A stretch of 61,068 nucleotides of DNA from Prevotella sp. (GCA_017455845.1 JAFSYY010000122.1:1-61068); one strand, 5' to 3'. Counted from the first letter of the stretch, positions 1 to 8,307 are shown. The notes: a model not told the origin generated them from the sequence alone. Translations and numbers: made by a program.

Positions 1-1509
1 ACTGTCCGCAATCCGCTGATGTGGGCCGACGTGCCCGATCCCGATGTCATTCGAGTGGGCGATACTTATTATATGGTGTCGACCACCATGCACCTGATGC
101 CCGGAGGACCGGTTTATGAATCGAAAGACCTGATACACTGGTCGCTCGCCAGTTATCTGTTCGACAGTCTTACCGACTCTCCGCTCTACGACCTGCAGGG
201 TGGTACCAACTACGGACGCGGCCAGTGGGCAACGTCGCTGAAGTATCATGATGGCACGTTCTACGCCCTCTTCTGCACCAACGATCCAAACAACTCTGAC
301 AGCTATGTATTCACTACGCAGGATCCCCGTGGGCGATGGACGATCCATAGCCGTCTGCCCCACTTTCACGACCCGTCGCTCTTCTTTGATGACGATGGAC
401 GCGTCTATGTGTTCCACGGCTCTGGCATGCTGACCGAATTGCAGCCCGACCTAAAAAAGGTAAAAACAGGAGGAATTAGCCAACTGGTGATAGGCCGTGA
501 CCGCGAGGAAAACGCATTGCTGGAAGGTAGCCGTGTCATCAAGAAAGACGGGAAATACTATGCACTCATGATCTCATGGCCTAAGGACAAGCCTCGGCGC
601 CAACTTTGCTACCGTGCCGACAATATCACTGGCCCTTACGGAAAAGCAGTCATTCTGGAGGACAACTTCGACGGCTTCCCGTACGTTGGACAGGGAACTA
701 TCGCCGACACCCCACAAGGCAACTGGTATGCCATTATCTTTCAAGACCGTAACGCTATTGGGCGTGTGCCTACCCTCTCGCCTGTCACGTGGGATGATGG
801 GTGGCCCATGATTGGGAAGGTGCCACACGAAGTCAATGTTGCTCTCACACCGCACGAAGATGAGCCTATCGTGACGAGCGATGACTTCTCTGGTCGCACA
901 CTGAAACCCCAGTGGCAGTGGAACCACAACCCCGTTGACAACGCCTGGTCGCTGACAAAACGAAAAGGGTGGTTGCGCCTGAAGACCTCGCGTGTCGTAG
1001 ATAACCTGTATGCCGCTCCTAATACCATTTCCCAGCGCATGGAGGGTCCGGTGTGCTCGGCCACCGTCTGCATAGACATCGCCCACATGAGGGATGGCGA
1101 CAGGGCAGGCTTTGCGGCGTTCAACGGCCATTCGGGTGTGCTAGTCGTGGAGCGCAATGGAGGCAAGAATACTTTGGCACAGCAGGCACAGGTGGTCAAT
1201 TTCATCGATGAACCTCTCCATGCCATTGGCAGTGTAGACATAGACGAGATACAACGTGTCGACTTGGGAAGGGTGAGGCGATTGTTCTTGCGCATTGACG
1301 GCGACTTTCGCCTGAACCGGAACATGGCCTCTTTCCAATATTCCACCGACGGCCATGAGTGGCACCAGATAGGTCTGCCGTTCCAAATGCGTTTCGACTA
1401 TACCCGTCTCTTCATGGGTACCCGCTTTGCAATTTTCAACTATGCCACGCGACAGACAGGTGGCTACATAGATATTGATTATTTTATCTATCATAAAACT
1501 GAGCTATGA
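1..1509 (+). CDS. GH43 family beta-xylosidase/arabinofuranosidase, 5' end missing
   Basis: Glycoside hydrolase family 43 enzyme, expected to release xylose or arabinose from xylo-oligosaccharides by inversion. The reading frame is open to the first base of the window, so the N-terminus lies outside. The five-bladed propeller comes first, with DPDVIRVGDTYYM near the start (general base Asp), FHDPSLF (pKa-modulating Asp) and LEGSRVIKK (general acid Glu). From about residue 290 a beta-sandwich of the DUF1349/concanavalin type follows (DDFSGRTLKPQWQWNHNP), the usual partner of GH43 xylosidases. It ends at TGA 1507-1509, and that stop overlaps the ATG of a gene remnant, so it once headed or sat inside an operon. 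Family assignment is firm; substrate is inferred. Confidence 0.9.
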   Translation, partial: TVRNPLMWADVPDPDVIRVGDTYYMVSTTMHLMPGGPVYESKDLIHWSLASYLFDSLTDSPLYDLQGGTNYGRGQWATSLKYHDGTFYALFCTNDPNNSDSYVFTTQDPRGRWTIHSRLPHFHDPSLFFDDDGRVYVFHGSGMLTELQPDLKKVKTGGISQLVIGRDREENALLEGSRVIKKDGKYYALMISWPKDKPRRQLCYRADNITGPYGKAVILEDNFDGFPYVGQGTIADTPQGNWYAIIFQDRNAIGRVPTLSPVTWDDGWPMIGKVPHEVNVALTPHEDEPIVTSDDFSGRTLKPQWQWNHNPVDNAWSLTKRKGWLRLKTSRVVDNLYAAPNTISQRMEGPVCSATVCIDIAHMRDGDRAGFAAFNGHSGVLVVERNGGKNTLAQQAQVVNFIDEPLHAIGSVDIDEIQRVDLGRVRRLFLRIDGDFRLNRNMASFQYSTDGHEWHQIGLPFQMRFDYTRLFMGTRFAIFNYATRQTGGYIDIDYFIYHKTEL

Positions 1510-1620
1510 AGTATTTCTTCTCTTTTCTTTTAGTAGGACATCAGCACTGACTATCCGGTAAGTTTCCGAGTGGGGGCAGGACCATATCGCCACCGTCCCG
1601 ATTTAAAAGTCATCTCGTAA
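1505..1620 (+). pseudogene. Remnant of a secreted-protein gene after the GH43 gene
   Basis: An ATG at 1505 overlaps the GH43 stop and opens MKYFFSFLLV, which looks like the beginning of a signal peptide, but a stop follows after 14 codons (1547-1549). In the +1 frame from 1549, 23 codons ending DLKVIS and TAA 1618-1620 read like the tail of a protein. The simplest reading is a large internal deletion joining the two ends of a former operon partner out of frame. The parent family cannot be recognised from so little sequence. Confidence 0.4.
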
Positions 1621-1629
1621 GGGTGACTA

Positions 1630-2020
1630 TTATTGATTTTGCTCTCCGAGATGGTCGATAAGGAATATAGTAGCATTTAGCAATGGTTGTAAGTCATCGT
1701 TAATGACTTCTGATATAATGTCTACGTCTATGTCAAAGTAGCCATGGGCAATTCTGTTCCTCAATCCGAAGACTTGATGCCAAGGGATTTCGGGACGAAT
1801 AGCCAGAAATTGTCCTTCGGTAATTTTGTCTATCTTTCTGAAGCCTTCACCTATTGCCATTATTGTCATACAGTCATACAGTTACCTGCAAGGTCCTGAA
1901 CTCCGCTTGGTGACATGAGCAACTGATTCATATCTGTGATGCCCTGATTCCATTTCATCAGGTTCTCAATGGACTCCTTTATTGGTGAAGTATGTCGAAC
2001 ACAACCTCACGCTTTTCCAA
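1630..2020 (-). pseudogene. hepT: hepT-like RNase toxin (DUF86), frameshifted
   Basis: HepT toxins are HEPN-type RNases (or RNase-like proteins) paired with MntA antitoxins. The 3' 79 codons (start 1869) keep the HEPN motif RNRIAHGY. The missing N-terminal part is present in other frames: from a TTG at 2020, EKREVVFDILHQ runs into TAA at 1981-1979; one base further the frame continues KESIENLMKWNQGI and on to SPSGVQDLAGNCM; then an 8-bp tandem duplication (1865-1880) shifts it again. Adding one base near 1980 and removing one 8-bp copy gives a continuous HepT of usual length. The frame arithmetic is exact: 110 bases between the two frame boundaries minus 8 equals 102. The gene would overlap the 3' end of mntA, the expected operon layout. 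The toxin is therefore inactive as read. Confidence 0.85.
1865..1880. repeat. 8-bp tandem duplication inside hepT
   Basis: GTCATACA occurs twice in direct tandem (1865-1872 and 1873-1880). Deleting one copy restores the downstream hepT frame relative to the conserved segment upstream, so this is the lesion, probably a slippage event and possibly reversible. Confidence 0.9.
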
Positions 2021-2315
2021 AGATATCGATTCCATACTTATTGATTTGGTTCAAGAAAAAGGGGCGCATGTTGTCATGTTTGCGTATCAAATCTACACTC
2101 GTACCAAGTATTGACTCCAGATAGTCGGCAGCGGCACATAGCGTATATGCCTTTGGAGACATGACAACAAAGAGGTCTACATCGCTGTCGCCATGATGCT
2201 CGTTCTTGGCAACAGAGCCGAATAGCCTCATATAGGTGATGCCATAGTTTGTTCTTAGCACATCAGCATGACTTTTAAGTATGTCAATGTATTCTTGTCG
2301 TGTCCTAAGCGTCAT
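2007..2315 (-). CDS. mntA: MntA-type nucleotidyltransferase antitoxin
   Basis: Minimal nucleotidyltransferase of 102 residues. The signature GSVAKNEHHGDSDVDLFV (G-S followed by D-x-D) is the metal and nucleotide-binding site of this family. In characterised HepT-MntA (type VII) systems the MntA enzyme AMPylates a tyrosine near the HepT active site and neutralises it. The partner gene lies directly downstream on the same strand and begins within the last codons of mntA. Since hepT is frameshifted, this intact antitoxin is now an orphan. The ATG at 2315 overlaps the stop region of an upstream gene fragment. Confidence 0.85.
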   Translation of the reverse strand: MTLRTRQEYIDILKSHADVLRTNYGITYMRLFGSVAKNEHHGDSDVDLFVVMSPKAYTLCAAADYLESILGTSVDLIRKHDNMRPFFLNQINKYGIDIFGKA

Positions 2316-2385
2316 AGATTAGTCTGAAAACATCCTTTTCCCATTGGTCGGCCTTACAAACGGCTTCTTCGGCCTCTGGATTCCA
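2305..2385 (-). pseudogene. C-terminal fragment of an unknown gene upstream of mntA
   Basis: On the minus strand, in the frame ending at TAG 2307-2305, a 26-codon stretch ends ADQWEKDVFRLIYDA and overlaps the mntA start (the ATG lies inside TATGACGCTTAG). A stop codon lies just before it (2388-2386), so no full gene remains. The composition and the tight overlap suggest the tail of a former operon member. The family is not recognised. Confidence 0.35.
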
Positions 2386-2597
2386 TCAATGTCGTGACCC
2401 GCCCTGCCGCACGCGGCTGGCTTAGTCGGGTGTAAATATACGAAGAATAATTGGAACAACCAAACTTTTTTGTCGGAAAAACAAAGAAAAAAGCGAAAAA
2501 AATTGGAGTACACAAAAGAAATGAAACACACCCTCTTTGAACCCTTAAAAAAACAAAAAATGTTGGGCGACCCTTTTAGGGTCTGTCTTCCTCTCAC

Positions 2598-2773
2598 CAA
2601 GTGACCTAAGTTGAGAGACCAAGTGACCTAAGTTGAGAGACCGATTGACCTAGTTCGACAGACCGATTGACCTAGTTCGACAGACCGATTGACCTAGGTC
2701 GGCAGATCGATTGACCTAGGTCGGCAGATCGGTTGACCTAGGTCGGCAGATCGATTGACCTAGGTCGGCAGGT
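2598..2773. repeat. 22-bp minisatellite, eight units
   Basis: Eight consecutive 22-bp units without spacers. Units 1-2 share one variant (core GTGACCTAAGTTGAGAG), units 3-4 another (ATTGACCTAGTTCGACAG) and units 5-8 a third with the palindrome GACCTAGGTC. The variants are blocked in pairs, as expected from stepwise duplication. No open frame runs through it. It sits in the 750-bp gap between mntA and the glycosyltransferase; the rest of that gap (2386-2597) is AT-rich with nothing recognisable. Confidence 0.95.
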
Positions 2774-2774
2774 A

Positions 2775-2815
2775 GCGAAAGAGGCTCCATCGCATTGCGG
2801 TGGAGCCTCTTTCGC
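2775..2815. repeat. Strong hairpin next to the 22-bp array
   Basis: A perfect 15-bp inverted repeat (GCGAAAGAGGCTCCA, 2775-2789, against 2801-2815) with a loop that can add CGC/GCG pairs. No T-tract follows on either side and no gene ends here, so it is more like a REP-type palindrome or mobile-element end than an ordinary terminator. A second weak inverted repeat (TTGCAAAAC...GTTTTGGAGTGCAA) follows at about 2817-2845. Confidence 0.75.
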
Positions 2816-2957
2816 GTTGCAAAACGGCCAGTTTTGGAGTGCAAGGACATGGCTGTTAGTCATCAATCCACCACGTGTTTACATGAAAAAATGCTGATTT
2901 TTTTGCTATTTTAGCAGAAAAGTGGGAGTGAGGGGTTGCAAATAGGATTATTATTCG

Positions 2958-2965
2958 TAACTTTG
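2958..2965 (+). promoter_or_regulatory. Promoter -7 element for the glycosyltransferase genes
   Basis: TAACTTTG matches the Bacteroidota -7 consensus TAnnTTTG, with a TTG near 2936 at suitable distance for the -33 element. Transcription should begin within a few bases of the first repeated ATG at 2974, so the ancestral message was probably leaderless or nearly so. Confidence 0.7.
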
Positions 2966-2973
2966 CAAACCGT

Positions 2974-3097
2974 ATGAAGGTACTGATAGCAAATACGAGT
3001 GACAATGAAGGTACTGATAGCAAATACGAGTGACAATGAAGGTACTGATAGCAAACACGAGTGACAATGAAGGTACTGATAGTAAACACGAGTGACA
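2974..3097 (+). repeat. 31-bp tandem repeat duplicating a gene start
   Basis: Four copies of a 31-bp unit begin at 2974, 3005, 3036 and 3067. Each carries ATGAAGGTACTGATAG, the translation start of the glycosyltransferase gene. Because 31 is not a multiple of three, each of the first three ATGs opens a 19-codon frame that stops at a TGA inside the next unit (3031, 3062, 3093); only the fourth ATG continues into the enzyme. Confidence 0.95.
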
Positions 3098-4341
3098 ATA
3101 AGGGTGGGGCGGCGGTGGCCGCCGGCCGCCTGATGGATGCGCTGAACAACCACGGGGTGAAGACCAGGATGCTGGTGCGCGACAAGCGGACCGACGACAT
3201 CTGCGTGGTGGCACTGAAGCATCGGCTGCTAAAGGAATGGTATTTTCTCTGGGAGCGCCTGGTGGTTTTCATGCGTCTGCATTTCAGTCGCGAGCATCTG
3301 TTTGAGGTGGACATAGCCAATGCGGGTACCGACATCACAGGTACGAGGGAGTTTCGCGAGGCCGACGTCATCCATCTGCACTGGATCAACCAGGGCATGC
3401 TCTCGTTGAACGGCATCCGAAAGATCCTGAAGTCGGGCAAGCCGGTGGTATGGACGATGCACGACATCTGGCCTGCCACGGCGGTATGCCACCTGACGCT
3501 GGGGTGCAACCACTACCGCACGGCCTGCCGCCACTGTAAGTACCTGCCGGGCGGCGGGGGCGACAGCGACCTGTCGGCCAAGGTGTGGAGGCGCAAGCAG
3601 ACCGTGCTCGGCAGCGGTAACATCACCTTCGTGGCGTGCAGCAAATGGCTGGAGCAGGAGGCGAAGAGCAGCGCCTTGCTGGGCGGCCACACCATCATGA
3701 GCATCCCCAACCCCATTGACACGCGCATCTTCTGTCCTGGCAACCGCGAGGAGGCCTGCCGTGCCGAGGGCTTGCCTGCCGACAAGCGTCTCATCCTGTT
3801 TGTCTGTCAGCGGGTTACCAATTCCAACAAAGGTATGCAGTACCTCATCGATGCCTGCCGACAGTTGGCCGATGCACAACCGCAGATGAAGGACGACACG
3901 GGCGTGGTGATACTGGGCCGCTATGCCGACGAGATGGCCTTCCAGTTGCCTTTCCCTGCCTATCCTCTGGGCTATGTCAGCGACCGCCAGCGCATCGTCA
4001 ATATCTATCGCTCGGCCAGTCTGTTTGTGCTGCCTTCGCTCAGCGAGAACCTGCCCAACACCATCATGGAGGCGATGGCCTGCGGCGTGCCCTGCCTGGG
4101 CTTCCGCGTGGGTGGCATCCCCGAGGAGATAGACCATCTGAAGAACGGCTATGTGGCCACCTACCGCTCTGTGGACGACCTGGCCCGCGGCATGGACTGG
4201 ATCCTGAACCAGGCCGATGCTGCCGCGCTGTCGGCCGAGGCGGTGAAGAAGGTGCGACACTCTTATTCCATGCAGCAGGTGGCTGTGCGCTACAGCGAGG
4301 TGTATCAGCAGGCCATGGCCCAGAAACATTTCATGCTATGA
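3067..4341 (+). CDS. Glycosyltransferase family 4
   Basis: GT4-type retaining glycosyltransferase of 424 residues, presumably building a surface polysaccharide. The N-terminal Rossmann domain starts MKVLIVNTSDNKGGAA. A Cys-rich loop CNHYRTACRHCKYLP is typical of Bacteroidota members. The C-terminal domain has the donor-site motif ENLPNTIMEAMACGVPC followed by GGIPE. I take the ATG at 3067, the last of four repeated starts, because it is the only one in frame. No ribosome-binding site is apparent, which is normal here. It overlaps the following GT2 gene by four bases (ATGA), so the two are translationally coupled. Acceptor and donor sugar are unknown. Confidence 0.92.
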   Translation: MKVLIVNTSDNKGGAAVAAGRLMDALNNHGVKTRMLVRDKRTDDICVVALKHRLLKEWYFLWERLVVFMRLHFSREHLFEVDIANAGTDITGTREFREADVIHLHWINQGMLSLNGIRKILKSGKPVVWTMHDIWPATAVCHLTLGCNHYRTACRHCKYLPGGGGDSDLSAKVWRRKQTVLGSGNITFVACSKWLEQEAKSSALLGGHTIMSIPNPIDTRIFCPGNREEACRAEGLPADKRLILFVCQRVTNSNKGMQYLIDACRQLADAQPQMKDDTGVVILGRYADEMAFQLPFPAYPLGYVSDRQRIVNIYRSASLFVLPSLSENLPNTIMEAMACGVPCLGFRVGGIPEEIDHLKNGYVATYRSVDDLARGMDWILNQADAAALSAEAVKKVRHSYSMQQVAVRYSEVYQQAMAQKHFML

Positions 4342-5138
4342 TACGATTCACGGTTGTTACCATCACCTATAATGCCGAGGCCGTGCTCCAGCGCACCCTC
4401 GACAGCGTGCTCCGCCAGACCTACGAGGGTGTGGAGCATCTGATCATCGACGGTGCCTCGACCGACGGCACCCTGCCGATGCTCGAAGCATACAAGGCCG
4501 CCAACGATACTCACCTCTCACCCCTCACCTCTCACCCCTCCCACAAGGTCATCATCCTCTCCGAGCCCGACCACGGCATCTATGATGCCATGAACAAAGG
4601 TCTCAGCCAGGCCTCGGGCGACTATATCGTCTATATGAATGCTGGCGACTGCTTCCCGCAGGACGACACCCTGGAGCAGATTGTGCACCGCTGCGGCCTG
4701 TCGGTGACGCCCAGTGCCGACCTGCCTGGCGTGCTCTATGGCAACACCGACATCGTTGACGACGAGGGCCGCTACCTGCGTCCGCGCCGGCTTCAGCCGC
4801 CTGCCCGCCTCACGTGGCGCTCCTTCCGTCATGGCATGCTGGTGTGCCATCAGGCGTTCTATGCCCGTTGCGACATAGCCAAGAACCTGCCGTATGACAC
4901 CCGCTACAGGTATTCGGCCGATGTGGACTGGTGCATCCGCGTGATGCGCGAGACAGAGCGCATGGGGCTCTCCTTATATAATATAAATATGGTGGTGGCC
5001 AACTACAGTGAAGAGGGCGAAACAACTCGCCATCACCGTGAGTCGCTGTTTGAGCGCTACAGGGTGATGGCGAGTCATTATGGCCAGGTGAGCACCTTCT
5101 TGATGCACTGCTGGTTTGTTGTCAGGTCTATGGTGTAA
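4338..5138 (+). CDS. Glycosyltransferase family 2
   Basis: GT2 (GT-A fold) inverting transferase of 266 residues. It opens IRFTVVTITYNAE and continues HLIIDGASTDGT, the nucleotide-binding strand and loop of the family; NAGD near residue 100 corresponds to the metal-binding DxD region. Between the first two blocks an in-frame low-complexity stretch THLSPLTSHPSH is encoded by CTCACC-type repeats at 4510-4545, which is not part of the fold. It forms an operon with the GT4 gene. Its 3' end overlaps the 3' end of the convergent amylase gene by 11 bp. It resembles the WcaA/colanic-acid type of capsule transferases; the product is not predictable. Confidence 0.9.
   Translation: MIRFTVVTITYNAEAVLQRTLDSVLRQTYEGVEHLIIDGASTDGTLPMLEAYKAANDTHLSPLTSHPSHKVIILSEPDHGIYDAMNKGLSQASGDYIVYMNAGDCFPQDDTLEQIVHRCGLSVTPSADLPGVLYGNTDIVDDEGRYLRPRRLQPPARLTWRSFRHGMLVCHQAFYARCDIAKNLPYDTRYRYSADVDWCIRVMRETERMGLSLYNINMVVANYSEEGETTRHHRESLFERYRVMASHYGQVSTFLMHCWFVVRSMV
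4510..4545. repeat. CTCACC-type repeat in frame within the GT2 gene
   Basis: A run of CTCACCTCTCACCC-like units encoding SPLTSHPSH. The same C/T repeat family occurs in the HerA-like gene at 10933-10988 and, in other forms, across the window. Confidence 0.8.
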
Positions 5139-7158
5139 CGCTGACCACGCCCTTCAGACCATCCTTGTTATAATAGCCGCCGTTCTGGAACGTGAGGTCA
5201 GCCGTCTGGGGCGAGCCATTGTTGCTGAAGATGATATTGGCGGGCTGGGTGGTCAGTGAGCCGCTGTAGGTCCATTTCCACACGCTGTTGCCGTTGTTGG
5301 CCGTGCCTATTTTCTGGCAGGCCTCGCCCGGCCAGTTGTTGCCGGTAAAGTTCTGCGTGCTCCATGCCCAGCACATGATGGTCTCTGTCCATGAGGCTGG
5401 TGCCTCGAAGAAGGCACATGTCTCGCCGGCATTGACCACGCAGCATGCCGGAATCTCCACGGGCTTGTCCTTCTCGCTCTCCTTCACGTCGTAGGTGCGG
5501 GTGACGACCTGCCCCACCTGTCCGCCTGTCAGCAGTGCTGCCTTCAGCGTGGTGGTGCCCACGGGTATGCTGACCATGGTGCCGCTGGCCACGGCGGTGC
5601 TGCCGGCTGTCGGTGCCGAGCCGTCGGTGGTGTAGACCACCTGTGCGCCAGCCGTTGTGGTGACGGCCGAGAGCATCACCTGCTGCGTGCCCTCATACTT
5701 GCCCGACGGCAGGTCGGCGTAGGCCGTGTTCATCGTGGCGGGGAGGTAGTAGGCATAGTGATAGCCCTGTGTAATCTTCGTCCACTGCTGGGCATCGACG
5801 AGCGCCTCTACAGCCGCCACGTCGCCAATAGCGGCGAGCAGGCAGTTGTTGCTGCCGGTCTTGGTGATGATGGAATAATATTTCTTGCCTGTGCGGTAGG
5901 CCTCGTAACTGCTCTCGCTGTTGATGCCGGCCGTCTTGCGTGCAGCCACCATGGCCTTGATCTGTGCCGGATAGTCCTGCCAGTGGGGGAGGAACACACA
6001 CGGCGTGCCCGGCATGGCCATCATGTAGGCGTTGGCAGCCAGGGTGTCCTTGCGCAGCGGGCCGTTGCTCGAGCCGTCATGGCGCACCTGCGTGTCGTGG
6101 TTCTCTACGAAGGTCACGGCATAGCGGCGATACTTGCCCTGCTCGTAGTTGCTGCTCACCAGCGGCCAACTGCCGTCGTTCTGCTGCGACAGGCTCACCC
6201 AGTTGCCGTTGTCGGTGGCATTGCGTACCACGTACTTGAACTGGAAGTCGAAGGCGGCACTCTGGATGACGCCATTCACCTTGGTGCCCTCTATCCAGTT
6301 CTTGATATTGTTTGTGTTGTCCCAGTATTCGCCCACGGAGAACTCCGGCTGCGAGGCGGCGTTATACATTCCCGTGTAGGATGCCGAATAGCCTTTCACC
6401 ATGTCGTAGCGGAAGCCGGCATAGCCCAGGTCGTTCTTCAGGCAGTCGAGGTATGCCTTGACAATGGTCTGCACGTTCTGGCTCTTATGGTCTATGTCGC
6501 GCATGCCGTCCCATCCTTCGCCGCTGTCGGCGTTGGTGCTTAGCGAGAAGCCGTTCTGCGTGGCCCAGGTCTTGGTGGCCCCTCCATCGTCGTTGGCGCA
6601 GATGTCGGTCGAGGTCATCTCGTAGGTCACGCCGTTATAGGTCTCCTTGGGGAAGTCCACCCAGTTAGACACGTTGCGGCGGTGGTTGATAACCACGTCG
6701 GCAATGGTCTTGATGCCTTTGCCCTTGAGGGTGTTGATGAGCGAGCGCAACTGCGCCTCGGTGCCAAACGAACTGGTATAGTGGTCGCTGCCGGGGAACC
6801 AGTAGTAGTCGTCGTAGCCCATCGACTTGCCGCCGCAGTTGCCGCTCTGTGGTATCCACACCAGGTCGAATGTGCCGGCCATCTCGTCGGCCTGGCTTTC
6901 CAGCACAGTCCACTGTGTGTCGTCGAACGAGTCCCAGTAGAAGGCCTGCAGCATCACGCCGCTGTAGGCGGCCGGCCATCCGATGGCCGCCGTGGTGTCG
7001 GGCTTCTCCGTCTGTGTGGTGTCGGGTTTCTCTTCGCCTCCCCCGTTAGGGTTCACGGGCGTGGGTTCTGCGGGGTCGTCGTCGCTACAGGCGGTAAACC
7101 CCAGCGTGAGTGCTCCCAGTAAAATGGCAGTCAGTAGTAAGAATGTATTCTTTTTCAT
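5128..7158 (-). CDS. Secreted lipoprotein alpha-amylase (GH13) with starch-binding domain
   Basis: Hydrolyses alpha-1,4 glucan; 676 residues from the ATG at 7158, chosen because MKKNTFLLL begins the signal peptide. The lipobox LGFTAC is followed by SDDDP, the acidic export signal that sends Bacteroidota lipoproteins to the cell surface, then a Pro/Thr/Glu linker. The GH13 barrel shows DVVINHRR (region I), GFRYDMVKG with nucleophile Asp at about 252, VGEYWD with acid/base Glu at about 277, and FVENHDTQ with Asp at about 355. After the barrel comes a chitobiase-C-terminal-like sandwich (VVYTTDGSAPT) and a C-terminal CBM26-type starch-binding module (AWSTQNFTGNNWPG). There is no SusCD pair next to it, so it is a stand-alone enzyme, with rhaT upstream on the same strand. 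Confidence 0.93.
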   Translation of the reverse strand: MKKNTFLLLTAILLGALTLGFTACSDDDPAEPTPVNPNGGGEEKPDTTQTEKPDTTAAIGWPAAYSGVMLQAFYWDSFDDTQWTVLESQADEMAGTFDLVWIPQSGNCGGKSMGYDDYYWFPGSDHYTSSFGTEAQLRSLINTLKGKGIKTIADVVINHRRNVSNWVDFPKETYNGVTYEMTSTDICANDDGGATKTWATQNGFSLSTNADSGEGWDGMRDIDHKSQNVQTIVKAYLDCLKNDLGYAGFRYDMVKGYSASYTGMYNAASQPEFSVGEYWDNTNNIKNWIEGTKVNGVIQSAAFDFQFKYVVRNATDNGNWVSLSQQNDGSWPLVSSNYEQGKYRRYAVTFVENHDTQVRHDGSSNGPLRKDTLAANAYMMAMPGTPCVFLPHWQDYPAQIKAMVAARKTAGINSESSYEAYRTGKKYYSIITKTGSNNCLLAAIGDVAAVEALVDAQQWTKITQGYHYAYYLPATMNTAYADLPSGKYEGTQQVMLSAVTTTAGAQVVYTTDGSAPTAGSTAVASGTMVSIPVGTTTLKAALLTGGQVGQVVTRTYDVKESEKDKPVEIPACCVVNAGETCAFFEAPASWTETIMCWAWSTQNFTGNNWPGEACQKIGTANNGNSVWKWTYSGSLTTQPANIIFSNNGSPQTADLTFQNGGYYNKDGLKGVVSVTP

Positions 7159-7239
7159 ATCGCAAAATTGTAAGTTAATAGTACATCGTAAATACATGGC
7201 AACCTCTGGAAATGGGGTCGCTTATGGTGTAAACCTGCA

Positions 7240-8280
7240 TTACAGGCTGTCGATAAGTGTTGGCAGGAAGGTAGAGATAATCAGCACGATGATGCCGGTG
7301 ATGAGCACGGCGATGGTCTTCGACGAACAGCCTTTCCACTCCTTCAGTATGATGCCCCACACATTAGAGAACACCACGTTCAGGGCCATGAGTATGCAGA
7401 ACGACAGGACGAACATCGTGCCGCCCGGCTCGAAGAAACTCTGCCCCAGCGACAGGCCGAAGAACTGCGAATACCACAGTGCGCCGGCCAGCAGGCAGAA
7501 GAGCAGGTTGTTGCCCCATACGCTGCCCTTGGCATAGTCGCCCCAGGTCTGGTTCTTCTGGTTCTGGTAGAAGCAGTATATGGCGTTGGTGACGAAGCCG
7601 CCCAGCGTCACGAGGAACGTGGCGGGCAAGCCGGCGAACATGGCCGGTGTCTCGTCAAACTTAATGTCGGCACCGAAGGTAAGGCCCACATTGAAGCAGC
7701 CGCTCATAAAGCCGGCGAGCAAGGCGATGGCCAGACCCTTGGGGAAGTTGAAGTCCTTCACGGCGGCTTTCTTCTCCTCCTCGGAGAGCGCTGCCGACTT
7801 CATCGAGCCGGCCACGCCGATGATGGCGATGCCTATGAGGGTGACCACCACGCCGATGATGACGGCCATGGTGAGTTTCGACAGCGGGTCCTGCTCAGGG
7901 AAGAAGATGTTGAGCAGCACCGGGCCCATGATGGTGCCCAGGCCGGCGCAGGTGCCCAGGGCTATCGACTGTCCGAGGGCCACGCCCAGATAGCGCATGC
8001 TGAGGCCGAAGGTGAGGCCCCCCACGCCCCACAGCACGCCGAAGAGGATGGTCATCCAGATGTTAAACGACTGCTCGGCGGTGAACAGTTCGAAGAGGGA
8101 ATGTCCCGAGGGCACGGCCAGCAGTGCGCCGAGGAAGGGCAGCAGCAGCCATGCGAAGACGCCCTGCACTATCCAGTACGACTCCCACGACCAGTCTTTG
8201 ATTTTGTTGATAGGCACATAGCAACTGCTCTGGCAGAATGCGCCGATAGCGATGATGAAAAGTCCAATTACAATTTCCAT
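7240..8280 (-). CDS. rhaT: L-rhamnose/proton symporter family permease
   Basis: Integral membrane transporter of 346 residues with about ten hydrophobic helices, of the RhaT family of the drug/metabolite transporter superfamily. The N-terminal block with QSSCYVPINKIKDWSWESYW is characteristic of RhaT. It would take up L-rhamnose with protons across the inner membrane. No rhamnose catabolic genes (rhaA, rhaB, rhaD) are adjacent, so the substrate is inferred from family only. A promoter element lies at 8308-8315. The amylase gene begins about 80 bp downstream and might be partly co-transcribed. Confidence 0.88.
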   Translation of the reverse strand: MEIVIGLFIIAIGAFCQSSCYVPINKIKDWSWESYWIVQGVFAWLLLPFLGALLAVPSGHSLFELFTAEQSFNIWMTILFGVLWGVGGLTFGLSMRYLGVALGQSIALGTCAGLGTIMGPVLLNIFFPEQDPLSKLTMAVIIGVVVTLIGIAIIGVAGSMKSAALSEEEKKAAVKDFNFPKGLAIALLAGFMSGCFNVGLTFGADIKFDETPAMFAGLPATFLVTLGGFVTNAIYCFYQNQKNQTWGDYAKGSVWGNNLLFCLLAGALWYSQFFGLSLGQSFFEPGGTMFVLSFCILMALNVVFSNVWGIILKEWKGCSSKTIAVLITGIIVLIISTFLPTLIDSL

Positions 8281-8307
8281 GTCTTAGTAAATTAAGTGAA
8301 TTTGGTG

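Noticed and set aside
2319-2600. A 93-codon minus-strand open frame
   Set aside because: Phe-rich translation of AT-rich spacer; the better-supported remnant lies in another frame at 2305-2385.
2598-2773. The 22-bp array as a CRISPR
   Set aside because: Units are directly adjacent with no spacers, and no cas gene is present.
2856-3509. Minus-strand open frames with YLHCHS repeats
   Set aside because: They arise from the 31-bp array and the complement of the glycosyltransferase gene.
5758-6543. A plus-strand open frame within the amylase gene
   Set aside because: His/Val/Arg-rich antisense shadow of a clear GH13 gene.
5128-8280. A starch or rhamnose utilisation locus
   Set aside because: No SusC/SusD pair and no rhamnose catabolic gene accompany the amylase and rhaT.
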